From an uncultured Lachnospiraceae bacterium (GTDB lineage Bacteria; Bacillota; Clostridia; Lachnospirales; Lachnospiraceae): 64,000 nucleotides of DNA. A program made the position numbers and the translations under genes. Shown here one piece after another: positions 17,212 through 26,086 of this stretch (position 1 is its first letter; the number at the start of each line of letters is the position of its first letter). Location of the stretch: NCBI GenBank assembly GCA_910584685.1, contig CAJUAO010000016.1, positions 1-64,000 on the forward strand, read 5' to 3'. The notes below the pieces were generated by a model. That model was given only the letters and a program-made list of their open reading frames with translations, did not search any database and was not told the DNA's origin.

Positions 17212-18069
17212 CTAATTTTTTAAACTTTTTATCGGTATCCATATTTCTGTGAGATAATCCTCCGAATCTAAATCTCCGTCAGAATACCATTCTATTTCCG
17301 CTGCTCCCCGATGCTCATAGCCTGACATTGGAAACCACTCGCCATAAATTCTTTTCCACAAGGATGGAATGTTTTTTCTTCCATAACAAGAAAATATTAC
17401 CCATAATCCTGCCTCTACCATTAACTCTGCCATTCCATCAGGAACAGACTCTTTGCTTGAAGCTGCAATATAATAGTCCACCGTATCCTGTGTATAATTG
17501 CAAAGCGCCCCCATTACTCCCCATATCCTGTCATCAGACAATTTAAAAATTTCCATTATCTTTCCGCTTTCACGCGCCTCCTGCCACATTTGCGGAACCC
17601 GTATAAAATTATTTATACCGTCGTTATATACTGTTTCTTTTATTCCTACTAATCGAAATCCCTGTTTTTTTTCAATACGGTAGTGCAAATCTCCCTGCCC
17701 CTTAGAAATAATTTTAAATGATATTTTAGGATATGTCCTTAAGGAAGTACCATATTTCTTTGCCTCTCTTGGTGTAACTCCATGAAATCTGTAAAATGCA
17801 CGGGTAAAAGCTGTCGGTGAGCTGTAACCATATTTAAGAGACACATCCATCACTGATATGCCGCTGTTTTGCAGTTCATAAGCGGCAACAGTCAGTCTGC
17901 GGCTTCTGATATATTCTCCTAAGGTAATCTCAGCCAACAAAGAAAATAACCTTTGATAATGATAAGAAGAACAGTCTGCTATTTTGGCTGCTGCCGATAT
18001 ATCAATATTCTTATCCAGATTATTCTCAATATAATCTATAGACTTATTTAACCTGTCTATCCAATTCAT
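17212..18069 (-). CDS. AraC-family regulator with GyrI-like effector domain
   Basis: 285 residues. The DNA-binding domain is at the N-terminus (about 1-100: WIDRLNKSIDYIENNLDKN, IAKIADCSSYHYQRLFS-type helix, MDVSLKYGYSSPTAFTRAF, GVTPREA). The C-terminal part (about 110-285) is a GyrI/BmrR-like ligand-binding domain, as in SbmC/Rob-type drug sensors. Start ATG 18069 (GGAGG 8 bases upstream) is preferred to 18084. Upstream of the nitroreductase gene with a 10-base gap, so it may control a response to a toxic compound. Confidence 0.85.
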   Translation of the reverse strand: MNWIDRLNKSIDYIENNLDKNIDISAAAKIADCSSYHYQRLFSLLAEITLGEYIRSRRLTVAAYELQNSGISVMDVSLKYGYSSPTAFTRAFYRFHGVTPREAKKYGTSLRTYPKISFKIISKGQGDLHYRIEKKQGFRLVGIKETVYNDGINNFIRVPQMWQEARESGKIMEIFKLSDDRIWGVMGALCNYTQDTVDYYIAASSKESVPDGMAELMVEAGLWVIFSCYGRKNIPSLWKRIYGEWFPMSGYEHRGAAEIEWYSDGDLDSEDYLTEIWIPIKSLKN

Positions 18070-18183
18070 ATATGATACCTCCATTATTATAATAACTCTG
18101 CTTTTATTTAAAATCCTCTCTATTCTTATACAAAAACAGCAAGGTTTCTACAACATATTATATATTATTTACTGCCGAATTTG

Positions 18184-18212
18184 TGGCTTGCGTGACGAAA
18201 TTTCCTATTATA
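18184..18212. repeat. Copy of a dispersed non-coding repeat
   Basis: TGGCTTG followed nine bases later by TTTCCTATTATA resembles the right end of the element at 6212-6249 at most positions. The surrounding gap (18070-18296) also holds a small hairpin GTAGGGA/TCCCTAC (18218-18239). Confidence 0.45.
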
Positions 18213-18248
18213 ATCAAGTAGGGAAGTTTTTCTCCCTACTCGCCGCGC

Positions 18249-18289
18249 GGGGCACGTGCAGCAAGACTGCTAATTTCCTTACGTGCCCC
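18249..18289. other. GC-rich 9-bp hairpin
   Basis: GGGGCACGT and ACGTGCCCC are perfect complements around a 23-base loop. Not followed by a T-run on either strand. Role unknown; it could be part of the repeat region. Confidence 0.4.
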
Positions 18290-18296
18290 TGTGCAT

Positions 18297-18326
18297 AAAA
18301 AAGGTGGCCGAATAACACGACCACCT
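18297..18326 (-). terminator. Terminator of the GH2 gene
   Basis: On the minus strand AGGTGG pairs with CCACCT around a ~13-base loop, followed by TTTTTTA, 14 bases after the GH2 stop codon. Confidence 0.8.
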
Positions 18327-18339
18327 AAAATACCTGACT

Positions 18340-20079
18340 CTAATTATTTTCAATTTCTGCCCTTTGACTGTTTATCCTGTAAATCTCCTTAACGTCAAAC
18401 TTCGGCCTCCTGTCATAATCGCACAATCCGTTTGTCTCCTGCTCCACATCATAAAGCTGTGTATAGCAAAAGCCCATTATATACGGATGCTGCAGCAGAC
18501 TCTCAGTAAGCCCTTTATACCTGTCAATAAACTCCTTCTCCGTCTCAGGAGCCTCGCCATACCCCCATGCATCCTTGTTTTCAAGTGAAGTATCCCACTT
18601 AATTCCACCGTATTCACTGATAAATAACGGCAGGCTCTTTTTATAACGCTGCCTGTCAGGATGCTCCTCCATGGCTTCAGTATTCCTTGGAAAATCCTTA
18701 TAGCAGCCGGAAAATTCCTTTACATCCTGCCTGTAATTGTGCAAATCATAAATATCCGTCGCCACATGGAAATTCCCTGAGGTATCGATACAAGGTCTTG
18801 TGGTATCAAGCGCCTTTGTAAGTCTGTATATATTTTCTAATATACGGTCGTTTTGTCTTTTTCCTGCATAATCCCATGTCTCGTTAAACGGACACCAGCC
18901 TATAATCGACGGATGATTAAAGTCTCTTTCCACTGCCTCCAGCCATTCAGGCATAAAATTTAAAAATGCTGTGGAATCTGACAAATCCAAGCCCCAGTTG
19001 CCATGCTCGCCCCATACAAGATATCCCTCTCTGTCACAATAATATAAAAACCTGGGCTCAAATATTTTCTGATGAAGTCTTGCCCCGTTAAATCCTAATG
19101 ACTTTGAAAGCTTAATATCATTTAATAGCGCTTCGTCAGACGGCGCCGTATAAATTCCGTCTCTGTAAAATCCCTGGTCAAGGACTGTCCTTTGGAATAC
19201 ACTTTTTCCGTTTAACAAAAACTTGTAGCCGTCAAGCTCTACCTGCCTCATTCCGGCATAGCTTTTAACCTTATCTAACGTACCGCTTCCCCTATATTCA
19301 AAAACAATATCATACAGTCTTCCATTTCCACATTCCCATAAGTGAAGCTCCCTTAAGTCAAGCCGCAGCTTATTGTCATCTCCCGAAACATACGCTTCCA
19401 CGCTTCCGCAGATTTTTTCTTCATAAAATGCTTTAACGCTTATGGTGCCCTTTCCCTTAACCCTGCAGTCAATATGAAAGCATTTATTGTTAATATCAGG
19501 ATAATATTTTACATCCTTAATGTAGCTGTCAGGTACAAACTCCAGCCATACGCTCTGCCAGATTCCTGTAGTTCTTGTGTAATCACAGCCTGCAGAATAA
19601 AAGGATTCTGCCTGCTTTCCCCGTGGCTGTGCGCCGCTTCTTACATCATCAATAGCATAAACTGTAATTGTATTTTCCCCTTCCTTAACATAATCTGTTA
19701 TATCGAATGTAAATGAACTATATCCGCCTATGTGCTTTCCCACTTCCGCATCATTTATAAACACATGGGCTTCATAATCAACTGCTCCAAAATGAATAAA
19801 CGTACGTCCCATAAGCTGCTTATCCGTAAGAAGCACCTCTCTCTGATACCACACGGCGCTGATAAAATCCTTGTACTCTATGCCGCTTAATTTACTCTCA
19901 AGACAAAAAGGTACATTTATGCTTTTATCGTAATTCTTTTTTGTATCCATGTCAGAAAGATACATTTTCCGCTCCATACCGCTTTTTCCAAAATCAAATG
20001 CAAATCTCCACACTCCGTTTAAATTCATCCAGTTTTCTCTCTCAAACTGTGGATTTGGATATTCCTCTCTAAAGTCCAT
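18340..20079 (-). CDS. Glycoside hydrolase family 2 (beta-galactosidase/glucuronidase-like)
   Basis: 579 residues, three-domain core of GH2: sugar-binding jelly roll (1-175), Ig-like domain (~180-275) and TIM barrel (~280-575). General acid/base in GWCPFNETW (Glu ~398) and nucleophile in FISEYGG (Glu ~487). Short for the family, lacking the extra C-terminal domains of LacZ. No signal peptide, so it acts on intracellular oligosaccharides; candidates are beta-galactosides, beta-glucuronides or alpha-L-arabinosides. Divergent from an AraC gene 196 bases away that likely controls it. Has its own terminator. Confidence 0.9.
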   Translation of the reverse strand: MDFREEYPNPQFERENWMNLNGVWRFAFDFGKSGMERKMYLSDMDTKKNYDKSINVPFCLESKLSGIEYKDFISAVWYQREVLLTDKQLMGRTFIHFGAVDYEAHVFINDAEVGKHIGGYSSFTFDITDYVKEGENTITVYAIDDVRSGAQPRGKQAESFYSAGCDYTRTTGIWQSVWLEFVPDSYIKDVKYYPDINNKCFHIDCRVKGKGTISVKAFYEEKICGSVEAYVSGDDNKLRLDLRELHLWECGNGRLYDIVFEYRGSGTLDKVKSYAGMRQVELDGYKFLLNGKSVFQRTVLDQGFYRDGIYTAPSDEALLNDIKLSKSLGFNGARLHQKIFEPRFLYYCDREGYLVWGEHGNWGLDLSDSTAFLNFMPEWLEAVERDFNHPSIIGWCPFNETWDYAGKRQNDRILENIYRLTKALDTTRPCIDTSGNFHVATDIYDLHNYRQDVKEFSGCYKDFPRNTEAMEEHPDRQRYKKSLPLFISEYGGIKWDTSLENKDAWGYGEAPETEKEFIDRYKGLTESLLQHPYIMGFCYTQLYDVEQETNGLCDYDRRPKFDVKEIYRINSQRAEIENN

Positions 20080-20275
20080 AGCCTTTCACCCAGCTTTAAT
20101 AAGCTTCCTTTCCTTTAATTTTAAACAGCCATCCATTATAACCGCATACATTCTGCAAAGCATAGGTATAAAATGATAGCGGCTTTTAATATATTTATTT
20201 TGTACTTGTATTTTATCTTCATTTACTTTAAAATAAAATAGATAAAACACTCAAAAAAGTGAGGATAATCGTCAT

Positions 20276-21085
20276 ATGGAAAAAATTCAAAGCTTTATTG
20301 TTGATGAGAATATCAAAAAGCTTCCCTTTTATGTGGAGCTTGCAGGAATAACCTTTCCTGACGGAAATTATAGTATTTACAGAGAAAATTCAGATATATA
20401 TGTACTTGAATACATTATAGACGGATGCGGTACCGTAGAAACAGACGGGCAGATTTTTTTCCCCTCAAAGGGCGATGTTTATCTTCTTCCATTTGGCAGC
20501 CGCCATCATTATTTTGCATCAAAGGAAAATCCCTTTACAAAAATATGGATGAATGTAAATGGTGAATTATGCCGGCAGCTTATACAATTATACGGACTGA
20601 CAGGAGTCTGTTTTTTTGAGAATGTAAATATATACAATTTAATGAAGCAATTTTTAGTACTTTGTGAGAAAAGAGAATATGAAACAACAGATTTGTACAA
20701 CAAATGCGGACTTATTTTTCTTGAGATAATTCAAATCCTTTCAAAGCATTGCGAAAAAAAACCTTCCGTAAATAAATTCGCTGCATATGCAAAAAACTTT
20801 TGCGACAGGAATATTTATAAAAAAATATCCTTAGAGGATATTGCAAAATACACGGGAATTTCAATCTCCCAGCTAAACAGACTGTTCCGTCAGGAATTTG
20901 GCGTAACTGCTTACGCCTATATTCTCAATAGTAAAATTAACCTTGCCAAATCCCTGCTTTCAGGAACCTCTATGTCTGTAGCTGAAATTGCTTTTTTGTT
21001 AAATTTTTCCGACGAACACTATTTTTCAAATATTTTCAAAAAGAAAACCGGATTAACTCCTACCCTGTGGCGCAGGGGCGCCTAA
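20276..21085 (+). CDS. AraC-family regulator divergent from GH2
   Basis: 269 residues. N-terminal cupin (ILEY-like VLEYIIDGCGTVETDG, FFPSKGDVYLLPFGSRHHY) and C-terminal AraC DNA-binding domain (ISLEDIAKYTGISISQLNRL, VAEIAFLLNFSDEHYFSNIF, GLTPTLWRR). Ribosome site GAGGA about 10 bases before ATG 20276. The divergent position next to the GH2 gene suggests it activates that gene on binding a sugar. Its last 33 bases overlap the convergent hemerythrin gene. Confidence 0.88.
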   Translation: MEKIQSFIVDENIKKLPFYVELAGITFPDGNYSIYRENSDIYVLEYIIDGCGTVETDGQIFFPSKGDVYLLPFGSRHHYFASKENPFTKIWMNVNGELCRQLIQLYGLTGVCFFENVNIYNLMKQFLVLCEKREYETTDLYNKCGLIFLEIIQILSKHCEKKPSVNKFAAYAKNFCDRNIYKKISLEDIAKYTGISISQLNRLFRQEFGVTAYAYILNSKINLAKSLLSGTSMSVAEIAFLLNFSDEHYFSNIFKKKTGLTPTLWRRGA

Positions 21086-21964
21086 TTTTTTGACGCAAAA
21101 TGCAAAATATCCGTTTCCTCCCGTTCCAAACAGCAGGCTATAAGGGGGATATTCCTTCTCAAAGGCTAAGAGGAGCTGTTCATAATTAAGCACATCATCC
21201 TTTTCAAGCTTAAATGTCCCCAAAGGCTTCAACAACACTCCTATACGCTTTACCATCTGCTGTGAAAGCTGTTTTACTGCATAAACAACTGTTTTATCTA
21301 TCTTATGAAGCTGTTTTCCAAGTATTTCACTAATCATATAAATAACCAGCTTTTCCTCATAAGCCATAAAAATCTGAAATTTTTCATTGTCCTGAGAACG
21401 ATATGTAAACCTGTAAAAAATACCCTTTCCAAAATCCTCTCCTCCATATCGTTCACTGACAAGACGAAGCTTTGCTCCAAACACCTGTCTCATAACCTCA
21501 GATACAGCCTTCTCTAATGCATTTATATCCTCGTCCTCCGGATTATAAACCCATTTATTGGAATTGCGTCCCGTAATAGCGCGGTCTTCAATCATAATAT
21601 GTCCCGTAAGCCATCCTATACAAATTCCCAAAAAATGCTGAACAGAAATTTCAGAATATTTTTGCTCCTCAAGCTCATCCTCAAGAGCCGGAATGGTCTT
21701 ATTCTTCATATTATCATGGAGACGCTTATGCATATCATATCCGCTGTAATTGATGGATTTCATATATTCCTCTTCCTCAGCGAAATGCTTTACCGTATAG
21801 CTTTTAAAATACTTAATTGTCTCCCTGCAGGCATGCTCCCGTTTCTCTGAATCCTCGTTAAGCTCAATCATTTTCAGCACTATTGAAAAAAGCCGCTGGT
21901 GGGCTTTATCAATAACATCAACACCGACGTTAAAGTGATTATGCCACTGAATTTTGTTTATCAT
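21053..21964 (-). CDS. Bacteriohemerythrin with CheX-like C-terminal domain
   Basis: 303 residues. Residues 1-135 are a hemerythrin domain with the diiron ligands visible (WHNHFNVGVDVIDKAHQRLF, VKHFAEEEEYM, MHKRLHD, GHIMIED). Residues ~150-300 form an alpha/beta domain with EEKLVIYMISEILGKQLHKI and VYAVKQLSQQMVKRIG, resembling CheC/CheX/FliM-type chemotaxis domains by pattern only. A role in oxygen sensing linked to motility signalling is inferred. Last gene of a leftward operon beginning at the MerR-controlled promoter (GNAT, membrane protein, small ORF, this gene). The 3' end overlaps the convergent AraC gene. Confidence 0.75.
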   Translation of the reverse strand: MINKIQWHNHFNVGVDVIDKAHQRLFSIVLKMIELNEDSEKREHACRETIKYFKSYTVKHFAEEEEYMKSINYSGYDMHKRLHDNMKNKTIPALEDELEEQKYSEISVQHFLGICIGWLTGHIMIEDRAITGRNSNKWVYNPEDEDINALEKAVSEVMRQVFGAKLRLVSERYGGEDFGKGIFYRFTYRSQDNEKFQIFMAYEEKLVIYMISEILGKQLHKIDKTVVYAVKQLSQQMVKRIGVLLKPLGTFKLEKDDVLNYEQLLLAFEKEYPPYSLLFGTGGNGYFAFCVKKLGAPAPQGRS

Positions 21965-22013
21965 CCGTTCTTTTTCTCCTATAATTATTATTTTTCATAA
22001 GAACATATTTTAA

Positions 22014-22178
22014 TTATAAAAAAAATATAGGATTTTGTCCACCATAAAAGCGTCTAAAAATTGCGCGGGCAGACTTTGCCGAAGCAATAATCTTATCTCT
22101 TTCCATATTTTCTTCCGCCATTTCCTCTTCTGCATCAAGCAGCCCAAAAATTCTGTCTCCCGCCGACTTAGCTGCCAT
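22014..22178 (-). CDS. 54-residue soluble protein of unknown function
   Basis: The short frame reads MAAKSAGDRIFGLLDAEEEM and ends GGQNPIFFL, a charged helical peptide. The ATG nearest the AAAGGAG site (ATGTAA) stops at once, so the start must be ATG 22178, 11 bases from the site. It fills the gap between the membrane protein gene (22201) and the hemerythrin gene (21964) on the same strand. Plausible but unsupported by any family I recognise. Confidence 0.45.
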   Translation of the reverse strand: MAAKSAGDRIFGLLDAEEEMAEENMERDKIIASAKSARAIFRRFYGGQNPIFFL

Positions 22179-22200
22179 TACATTTACATCTCCTTTTCTT

Positions 22201-22857
22201 TTATTCTAAAAATCTCCACTCGCAAAATCGTTCTGCCATAAAGCTGTCATTATAATTTTCATCAAGAAGCCTTTCAAAACGATTTTTTGCAGGAACATTA
22301 ATGTGACGCTCCTTCCATCTCACAACGGCTGCGGTTGTAACAATGAGATTTACAAGCATAAATACCGTAAACACAAGGGAAAGATTTTTCCACACTCTTT
22401 TTTCTGTCTTTTTAAGAAGCTTGTCTATATATGGAGCAATTTTGGAAAATCCAATGCCTGCAATTCCCCATACAATAGTCATTTTCAGGCTTACATGACT
22501 GCGTATATTCATAAAATGCTCTGAATAATCCCATGCCCTCATACGTAGTCCAAATTCTAAAATACATCCGCATATAAGCTCAATAGCAAACCCTACGCCG
22601 CAGTATATAAGAAACTGAACCCACCATTTTTTCTGCTTCAATATCGTACTGCACAGATAAAAGCCAACAATACCAAAGCCGTATAAGATACAAAACGGTC
22701 CCCATACAGACACTACATGCGTCTCCCAACGCCCGTATCTGACTAAACAAAAAATCCCCTCCAGTACAACCCCTAACAGACTTCCTAAAGCAAACAGCCA
22801 AAGAAGTCCTGAATATGCATTCTTCTTTTGTATTTTTTCAATTTTTTTCTTGCTCAT
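22201..22857 (-). CDS. Putative ABC-transporter type IV membrane protein (CmpB-like)
   Basis: 218 residues with about five membrane segments (15-37, 48-72, 80-104, 125-145, 158-180). Conserved family features are the Gly/Glu-containing first helix (GSLLGVVLEGIFCLVRYG), WGPFCILYGFG, ELICGCILE and MRAWDYS, matching the ABC_trans_CmpB family (PF06541). The molecular function of that family is unclear; no ATPase is nearby. Follows the GNAT gene by 10 bases in the MerR-controlled operon. Confidence 0.8.
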   Translation of the reverse strand: MSKKKIEKIQKKNAYSGLLWLFALGSLLGVVLEGIFCLVRYGRWETHVVSVWGPFCILYGFGIVGFYLCSTILKQKKWWVQFLIYCGVGFAIELICGCILEFGLRMRAWDYSEHFMNIRSHVSLKMTIVWGIAGIGFSKIAPYIDKLLKKTEKRVWKNLSLVFTVFMLVNLIVTTAAVVRWKERHINVPAKNRFERLLDENYNDSFMAERFCEWRFLE

Positions 22858-22867
22858 ATTTCCTCCC

Positions 22868-23407
22868 TTATTTCTTATCCAAACGTATTCGCGACAGCAT
22901 AAACATTAGCTTTCCCAAAGCATATTTCTGCAAATCCATATATTCCTCCGGCAATACCACGCTGCCATAATTTAAAATTTCTATATTTCCGCTGTGTCCT
23001 GTTATAAAAATATCTGAGGATGTAAAACCGTTTTTTAAATAAAATCTTCTTCTTGCAATTCTCTGTTCTTTATTTTGAGCTAAATCATCAGGCTTCTCAA
23101 TCAAAAGAACAATTTTTTTACCTGAAAACCGCCTGCATACCTCCTTAATAATTTTACTTCCTGTTCCACGGCTGCGGATTTTTCCTGAAACCGCCAGATA
23201 ATCCACCATAACCATGTTCCTGTATGGAATTACAATAGCAAAGCCTTGTATCTCTCCATTCTCTTCAGCAGTTAAAATACATGACTTTCCTTTTTTCACT
23301 GAATGTCTTATTGTAAAAAAAGGCTTTCTCTCTGACTTTGGAAAGGCTTCAAGGTAAATCTCTTTAACCTCCTTCCATTGATTTTGATTTATATCTGATA
23401 ATTCCAT
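22868..23407 (-). CDS. GNAT-family N-acetyltransferase
   Basis: 179 residues. GNAT core with MVMVDYLAVSGKIRSRGTGSKI (acetyl-CoA loop RSRGTGS) and a C-terminal block RRRFYLKNGFTSSDIFI. The family transfers acetyl from acetyl-CoA to small molecules or proteins; the substrate is not deducible. First gene after a MerR-type promoter (23450-23480) and divergent from the merR gene, so it is probably induced by whatever the MerR protein senses. Confidence 0.85.
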   Translation of the reverse strand: MELSDINQNQWKEVKEIYLEAFPKSERKPFFTIRHSVKKGKSCILTAEENGEIQGFAIVIPYRNMVMVDYLAVSGKIRSRGTGSKIIKEVCRRFSGKKIVLLIEKPDDLAQNKEQRIARRRFYLKNGFTSSDIFITGHSGNIEILNYGSVVLPEEYMDLQKYALGKLMFMLSRIRLDKK

Positions 23408-23449
23408 GCTCTTACTCCTTTCTGCTTGTGTTTTTTCTTTTCATATGGT

Positions 23450-23480
23450 ATTATAAACCGTACAGTAACTGTAAAGTCAA
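23450..23480 (-). promoter_or_regulatory. MerR-type promoter with 19-bp spacer and operator dyad
   Basis: On the minus strand TTGACT (23475-23480), exactly 19 bases, then TATAAT (23450-23455). The spacer carries the dyad TACAGTaACTGTA (23461-23473). Overlong 19-bp spacers with a central dyad are the hallmark of promoters untwisted by MerR-family activators. It drives the GNAT operon; the merR start codon is 13 bases from the other edge, allowing autoregulation. Confidence 0.85.
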
Positions 23481-23492
23481 GGGGGATAATAA

Positions 23493-24317
23493 ATGAAAAA
23501 CAAAAAATTTTTATACACTACGGGACAATTTGCCAAGCTTAACGGAATTAATAAGCGTACCTTACATTATTATGATGAAATAGGATTGTTTTCCCCGGAA
23601 TTTAAAGAAGAAAACGGCTACAGATACTACACCTGCTTTCAGACCGTACAATTAGAATTAATTTTAACGCTAAGAAAAATCGGCTTGTCTATTGAAGAAA
23701 TTACCCGTTACCATGAAAGCCCATCAGGCACCTTTTCAGAATTAATCAGTGAGAAAAAAAGTTTGATTGATAAATCAATTAAAGACCTTTTAAACACAAA
23801 GGAGTTTTTAGAACAAAAGTCAAATAAGCTGTCGTTAAGCCTTATGGCTAAGCATGGGAAAATAGAATTTGTCACCCTTCCCCATGAAAAAATATTGCTT
23901 AGCCAACCTATTACGGGAGCCTATGACGATAGTGATTTTTCCGTCGCCGGCGACTTTTCATTAAGGCTAAAATCTATTTTTGGTCTTTATGACAATTTTG
24001 GAAGCAGGATTTCCACAGAACAGATTTTAAAAGGCAGCTACCATAGCTACGACTCTTTCTTTGCTTACGGCAGACACGACGTTGAAATCTATGATACTGT
24101 AAGGCCTGCCGGAAGCTATCTGCGAACCTTTTGCATAGGAGGATGGGATAAGCTTAAGGAGGTATATGATATGCTTTGCTCCTTTGCCGCAAAAAATAAT
24201 CTGACATTATACGGATATGCTTATGAAGAAGGACTTAATGAAATGTTTCTTAAGAATAAGGATGAATATATCACAATGATTACGGTAGGCTGCAGGCCCT
24301 CCAACGCTTCTGCATGA
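23493..24317 (+). CDS. MerR-family regulator with GyrI-like effector domain
   Basis: 274 residues. N-terminal MerR winged helix (YTTGQFAKLNGINKRTLHYY, DEIGLFSPE, GYRYYT), coiled-coil dimer helix (~75-125), then a BmrR/GyrI-type effector domain (~125-270: PITGAYDDSDFS, YDTVRPAGSYLRTF). This architecture is that of multidrug-sensing activators (BmrR, TipA-like). Strong GGGGG ribosome site. It surely acts at the adjacent 19-bp-spacer promoter, linking the GNAT, CmpB-like and hemerythrin genes to a chemical signal. Confidence 0.9.
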   Translation: MKNKKFLYTTGQFAKLNGINKRTLHYYDEIGLFSPEFKEENGYRYYTCFQTVQLELILTLRKIGLSIEEITRYHESPSGTFSELISEKKSLIDKSIKDLLNTKEFLEQKSNKLSLSLMAKHGKIEFVTLPHEKILLSQPITGAYDDSDFSVAGDFSLRLKSIFGLYDNFGSRISTEQILKGSYHSYDSFFAYGRHDVEIYDTVRPAGSYLRTFCIGGWDKLKEVYDMLCSFAAKNNLTLYGYAYEEGLNEMFLKNKDEYITMITVGCRPSNASA

Positions 24318-24340
24318 CAAACCTTCCTATTATATAATAT

Positions 24341-24440
24341 AAAAAGGCTGCTGCAAAACAAAGATTTTATACAGGATATAGCAGCTTTAATGGTAAACTT
24401 ATTACTATATCTTGCATATTCTCCGGGTTTTGCAGCAACC
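24341..24440 (-). terminator. Long-stem terminator of the GH51 gene
   Basis: On the minus strand GGTTGCTGCAAAAC (24427-24440) pairs with GTTTTGCAGCAGCC (24346-24359), then TTTTTATA. The loop is ~67 bases and contains a second complementary pair. Confidence 0.65.
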
Positions 24441-24495
24441 CCTATTATGTTAATTTGCAGAACTCCGGCACATATGTGCCTTAATCCTCAATATA

Positions 24496-25995
24496 TTATA
24501 TCTGCAATACATTTACTGAGTGCGGCTGAATCACTAATGAAAGCTTACCTGCCGCCTGTCCTAAATTATGCCTCACTATCTCTACCTGTTTATTATCTAT
24601 ATCATTGTAGGAGTTCTCACTTGGTCCATTCAATGTATACAATACGGCCGGTCCCTCCAAACCGCCAAATTCAAGCTCAATATGCTGTGCTTCTGACACA
24701 TGCTTGTTTACTATGGCAACGGCAATTCCCGGCCTGTCAGACCATTTTGTTGCCAGAATATCCAAAATCTTTACATCTGCTGCCGTTCCGTTTTTGCCTG
24801 TCACAGTCATATAGGAAGCCTCATTTCTTTCCCATGTGTCAATTACAATATCTCCCATATAGTTTACATACAAATCAAATACATAATATGTACTTCTTAG
24901 TACAATACCTGATTTATCACTGTAAATACATCCTCTCGTATTTAAAACAGGAGCAAAATTTGCCATGCCTACAATATCGCAGTTCCTATTCATTGCATTT
25001 AGAAAGCACGCGGCAAATACCGCATCTGCCATAGTATATGTACTATTGTCGTCATTCTTGTCCCTTGGCGTAAGGTACTCCTCCTTACTTCTGCCCTGCT
25101 CAATGGTATGAACATTAGGATGATGCCAGCTTCGCAGATTCCACTCGTCAAATGCAATCTTAATTTTATGCTCAAGCCTCATTGCAGTCAATATTCCCCT
25201 TACCTCACAAACGGAACGGTCAATTTGGTCTGTAAATGCCATACACTGCTCATATGAAGCCGGGTTATTAATCTGAGGCATCATATCCCAATACTGATGA
25301 ATTGATATCCAATCCAAAAAAGGACCGCAATGCCTCAAAAGATTAATGTTCCAGCTAATGTCTGCAAGCGCAGCCGCCGATAACTCTATTGATGGGTCCA
25401 CATGCTTCATCATTTTAGCTGACTCTGCTGTAAGTCTTCCCCATTCCTCAGCAGATTTTGCTCCGATTTCCCAAAAGCCATAATTTTCATTGCCTATACT
25501 CCAGTACTTTACATGATATGGCTCTGGATTTCCGTTTGCAATTCTCCATTTAGCATACTCCCCCTCCTGCTCAAGATTGCAGTACTCTACCCAGTCGCTC
25601 ATCTCCTCTGCCGTTCCTGTTCCTGCATTTGTACAGATATACGGCTCGCAATTAAGCTTACGGCAAAGCTTTATATATTCATCCGTTCCAAAGCTGTTTG
25701 AATCCTCCACTCTCCATGCCTTGTCAAAAAACGGCGTTCTGTTCTCTCCTACTGCTTTTTTCCAGTGATAAGAGGAAACAAAGCAGCCGCCGGGCCAGCG
25801 AAGAACAGGCGTCCCTATTTTCTGCATTGCCTCAATAATATCTGTCCTAAAGCCGTCCTCATCTGACAATGAATTTCCCGGGTCATAGATGCCGCCGTAA
25901 ATTTGCCTGTGAAAATGCTCAATAAACTGTCCGTAAATTAAAGGACTGCGCTTTCCGATTTCCCTTCTTTGATTTACACTGATTTTTTGTACCAT
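24496..25995 (-). CDS. Alpha-L-arabinofuranosidase, GH51
   Basis: 499 residues, full length for intracellular GH51. Acid/base in YWSIGNENYG (Glu ~170) and nucleophile in IAFDEWNL (Glu ~284); also LRWPGGCFVSSYHW and SIHQYWD. Releases arabinose from arabinoxylan or arabinan oligosaccharides. Third gene of an operon GH5-like, AraC, GH51 (about 90 bases after the AraC stop), with a terminator behind it. No signal peptide. Arabinoxylan is the natural target, given the GH115, GH43 and GH5-like enzymes nearby. Confidence 0.95.
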   Translation of the reverse strand: MVQKISVNQRREIGKRSPLIYGQFIEHFHRQIYGGIYDPGNSLSDEDGFRTDIIEAMQKIGTPVLRWPGGCFVSSYHWKKAVGENRTPFFDKAWRVEDSNSFGTDEYIKLCRKLNCEPYICTNAGTGTAEEMSDWVEYCNLEQEGEYAKWRIANGNPEPYHVKYWSIGNENYGFWEIGAKSAEEWGRLTAESAKMMKHVDPSIELSAAALADISWNINLLRHCGPFLDWISIHQYWDMMPQINNPASYEQCMAFTDQIDRSVCEVRGILTAMRLEHKIKIAFDEWNLRSWHHPNVHTIEQGRSKEEYLTPRDKNDDNSTYTMADAVFAACFLNAMNRNCDIVGMANFAPVLNTRGCIYSDKSGIVLRSTYYVFDLYVNYMGDIVIDTWERNEASYMTVTGKNGTAADVKILDILATKWSDRPGIAVAIVNKHVSEAQHIELEFGGLEGPAVLYTLNGPSENSYNDIDNKQVEIVRHNLGQAAGKLSLVIQPHSVNVLQI

Positions 25996-26086
25996 ACTAT
26001 CTTCTCCCTTCGGTATTTTATAATGACATGGCTATATTTTATTTCTAATCAGTGTTTATTGTTATCACAATTCCGATATTTTTAAA

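Noticed and set aside
24390..25034. 214-codon plus-strand open frame
   Set aside because: Antisense to the GH51 gene and its terminator; no domain, and Cys/His/Tyr/Leu-rich shadow composition.
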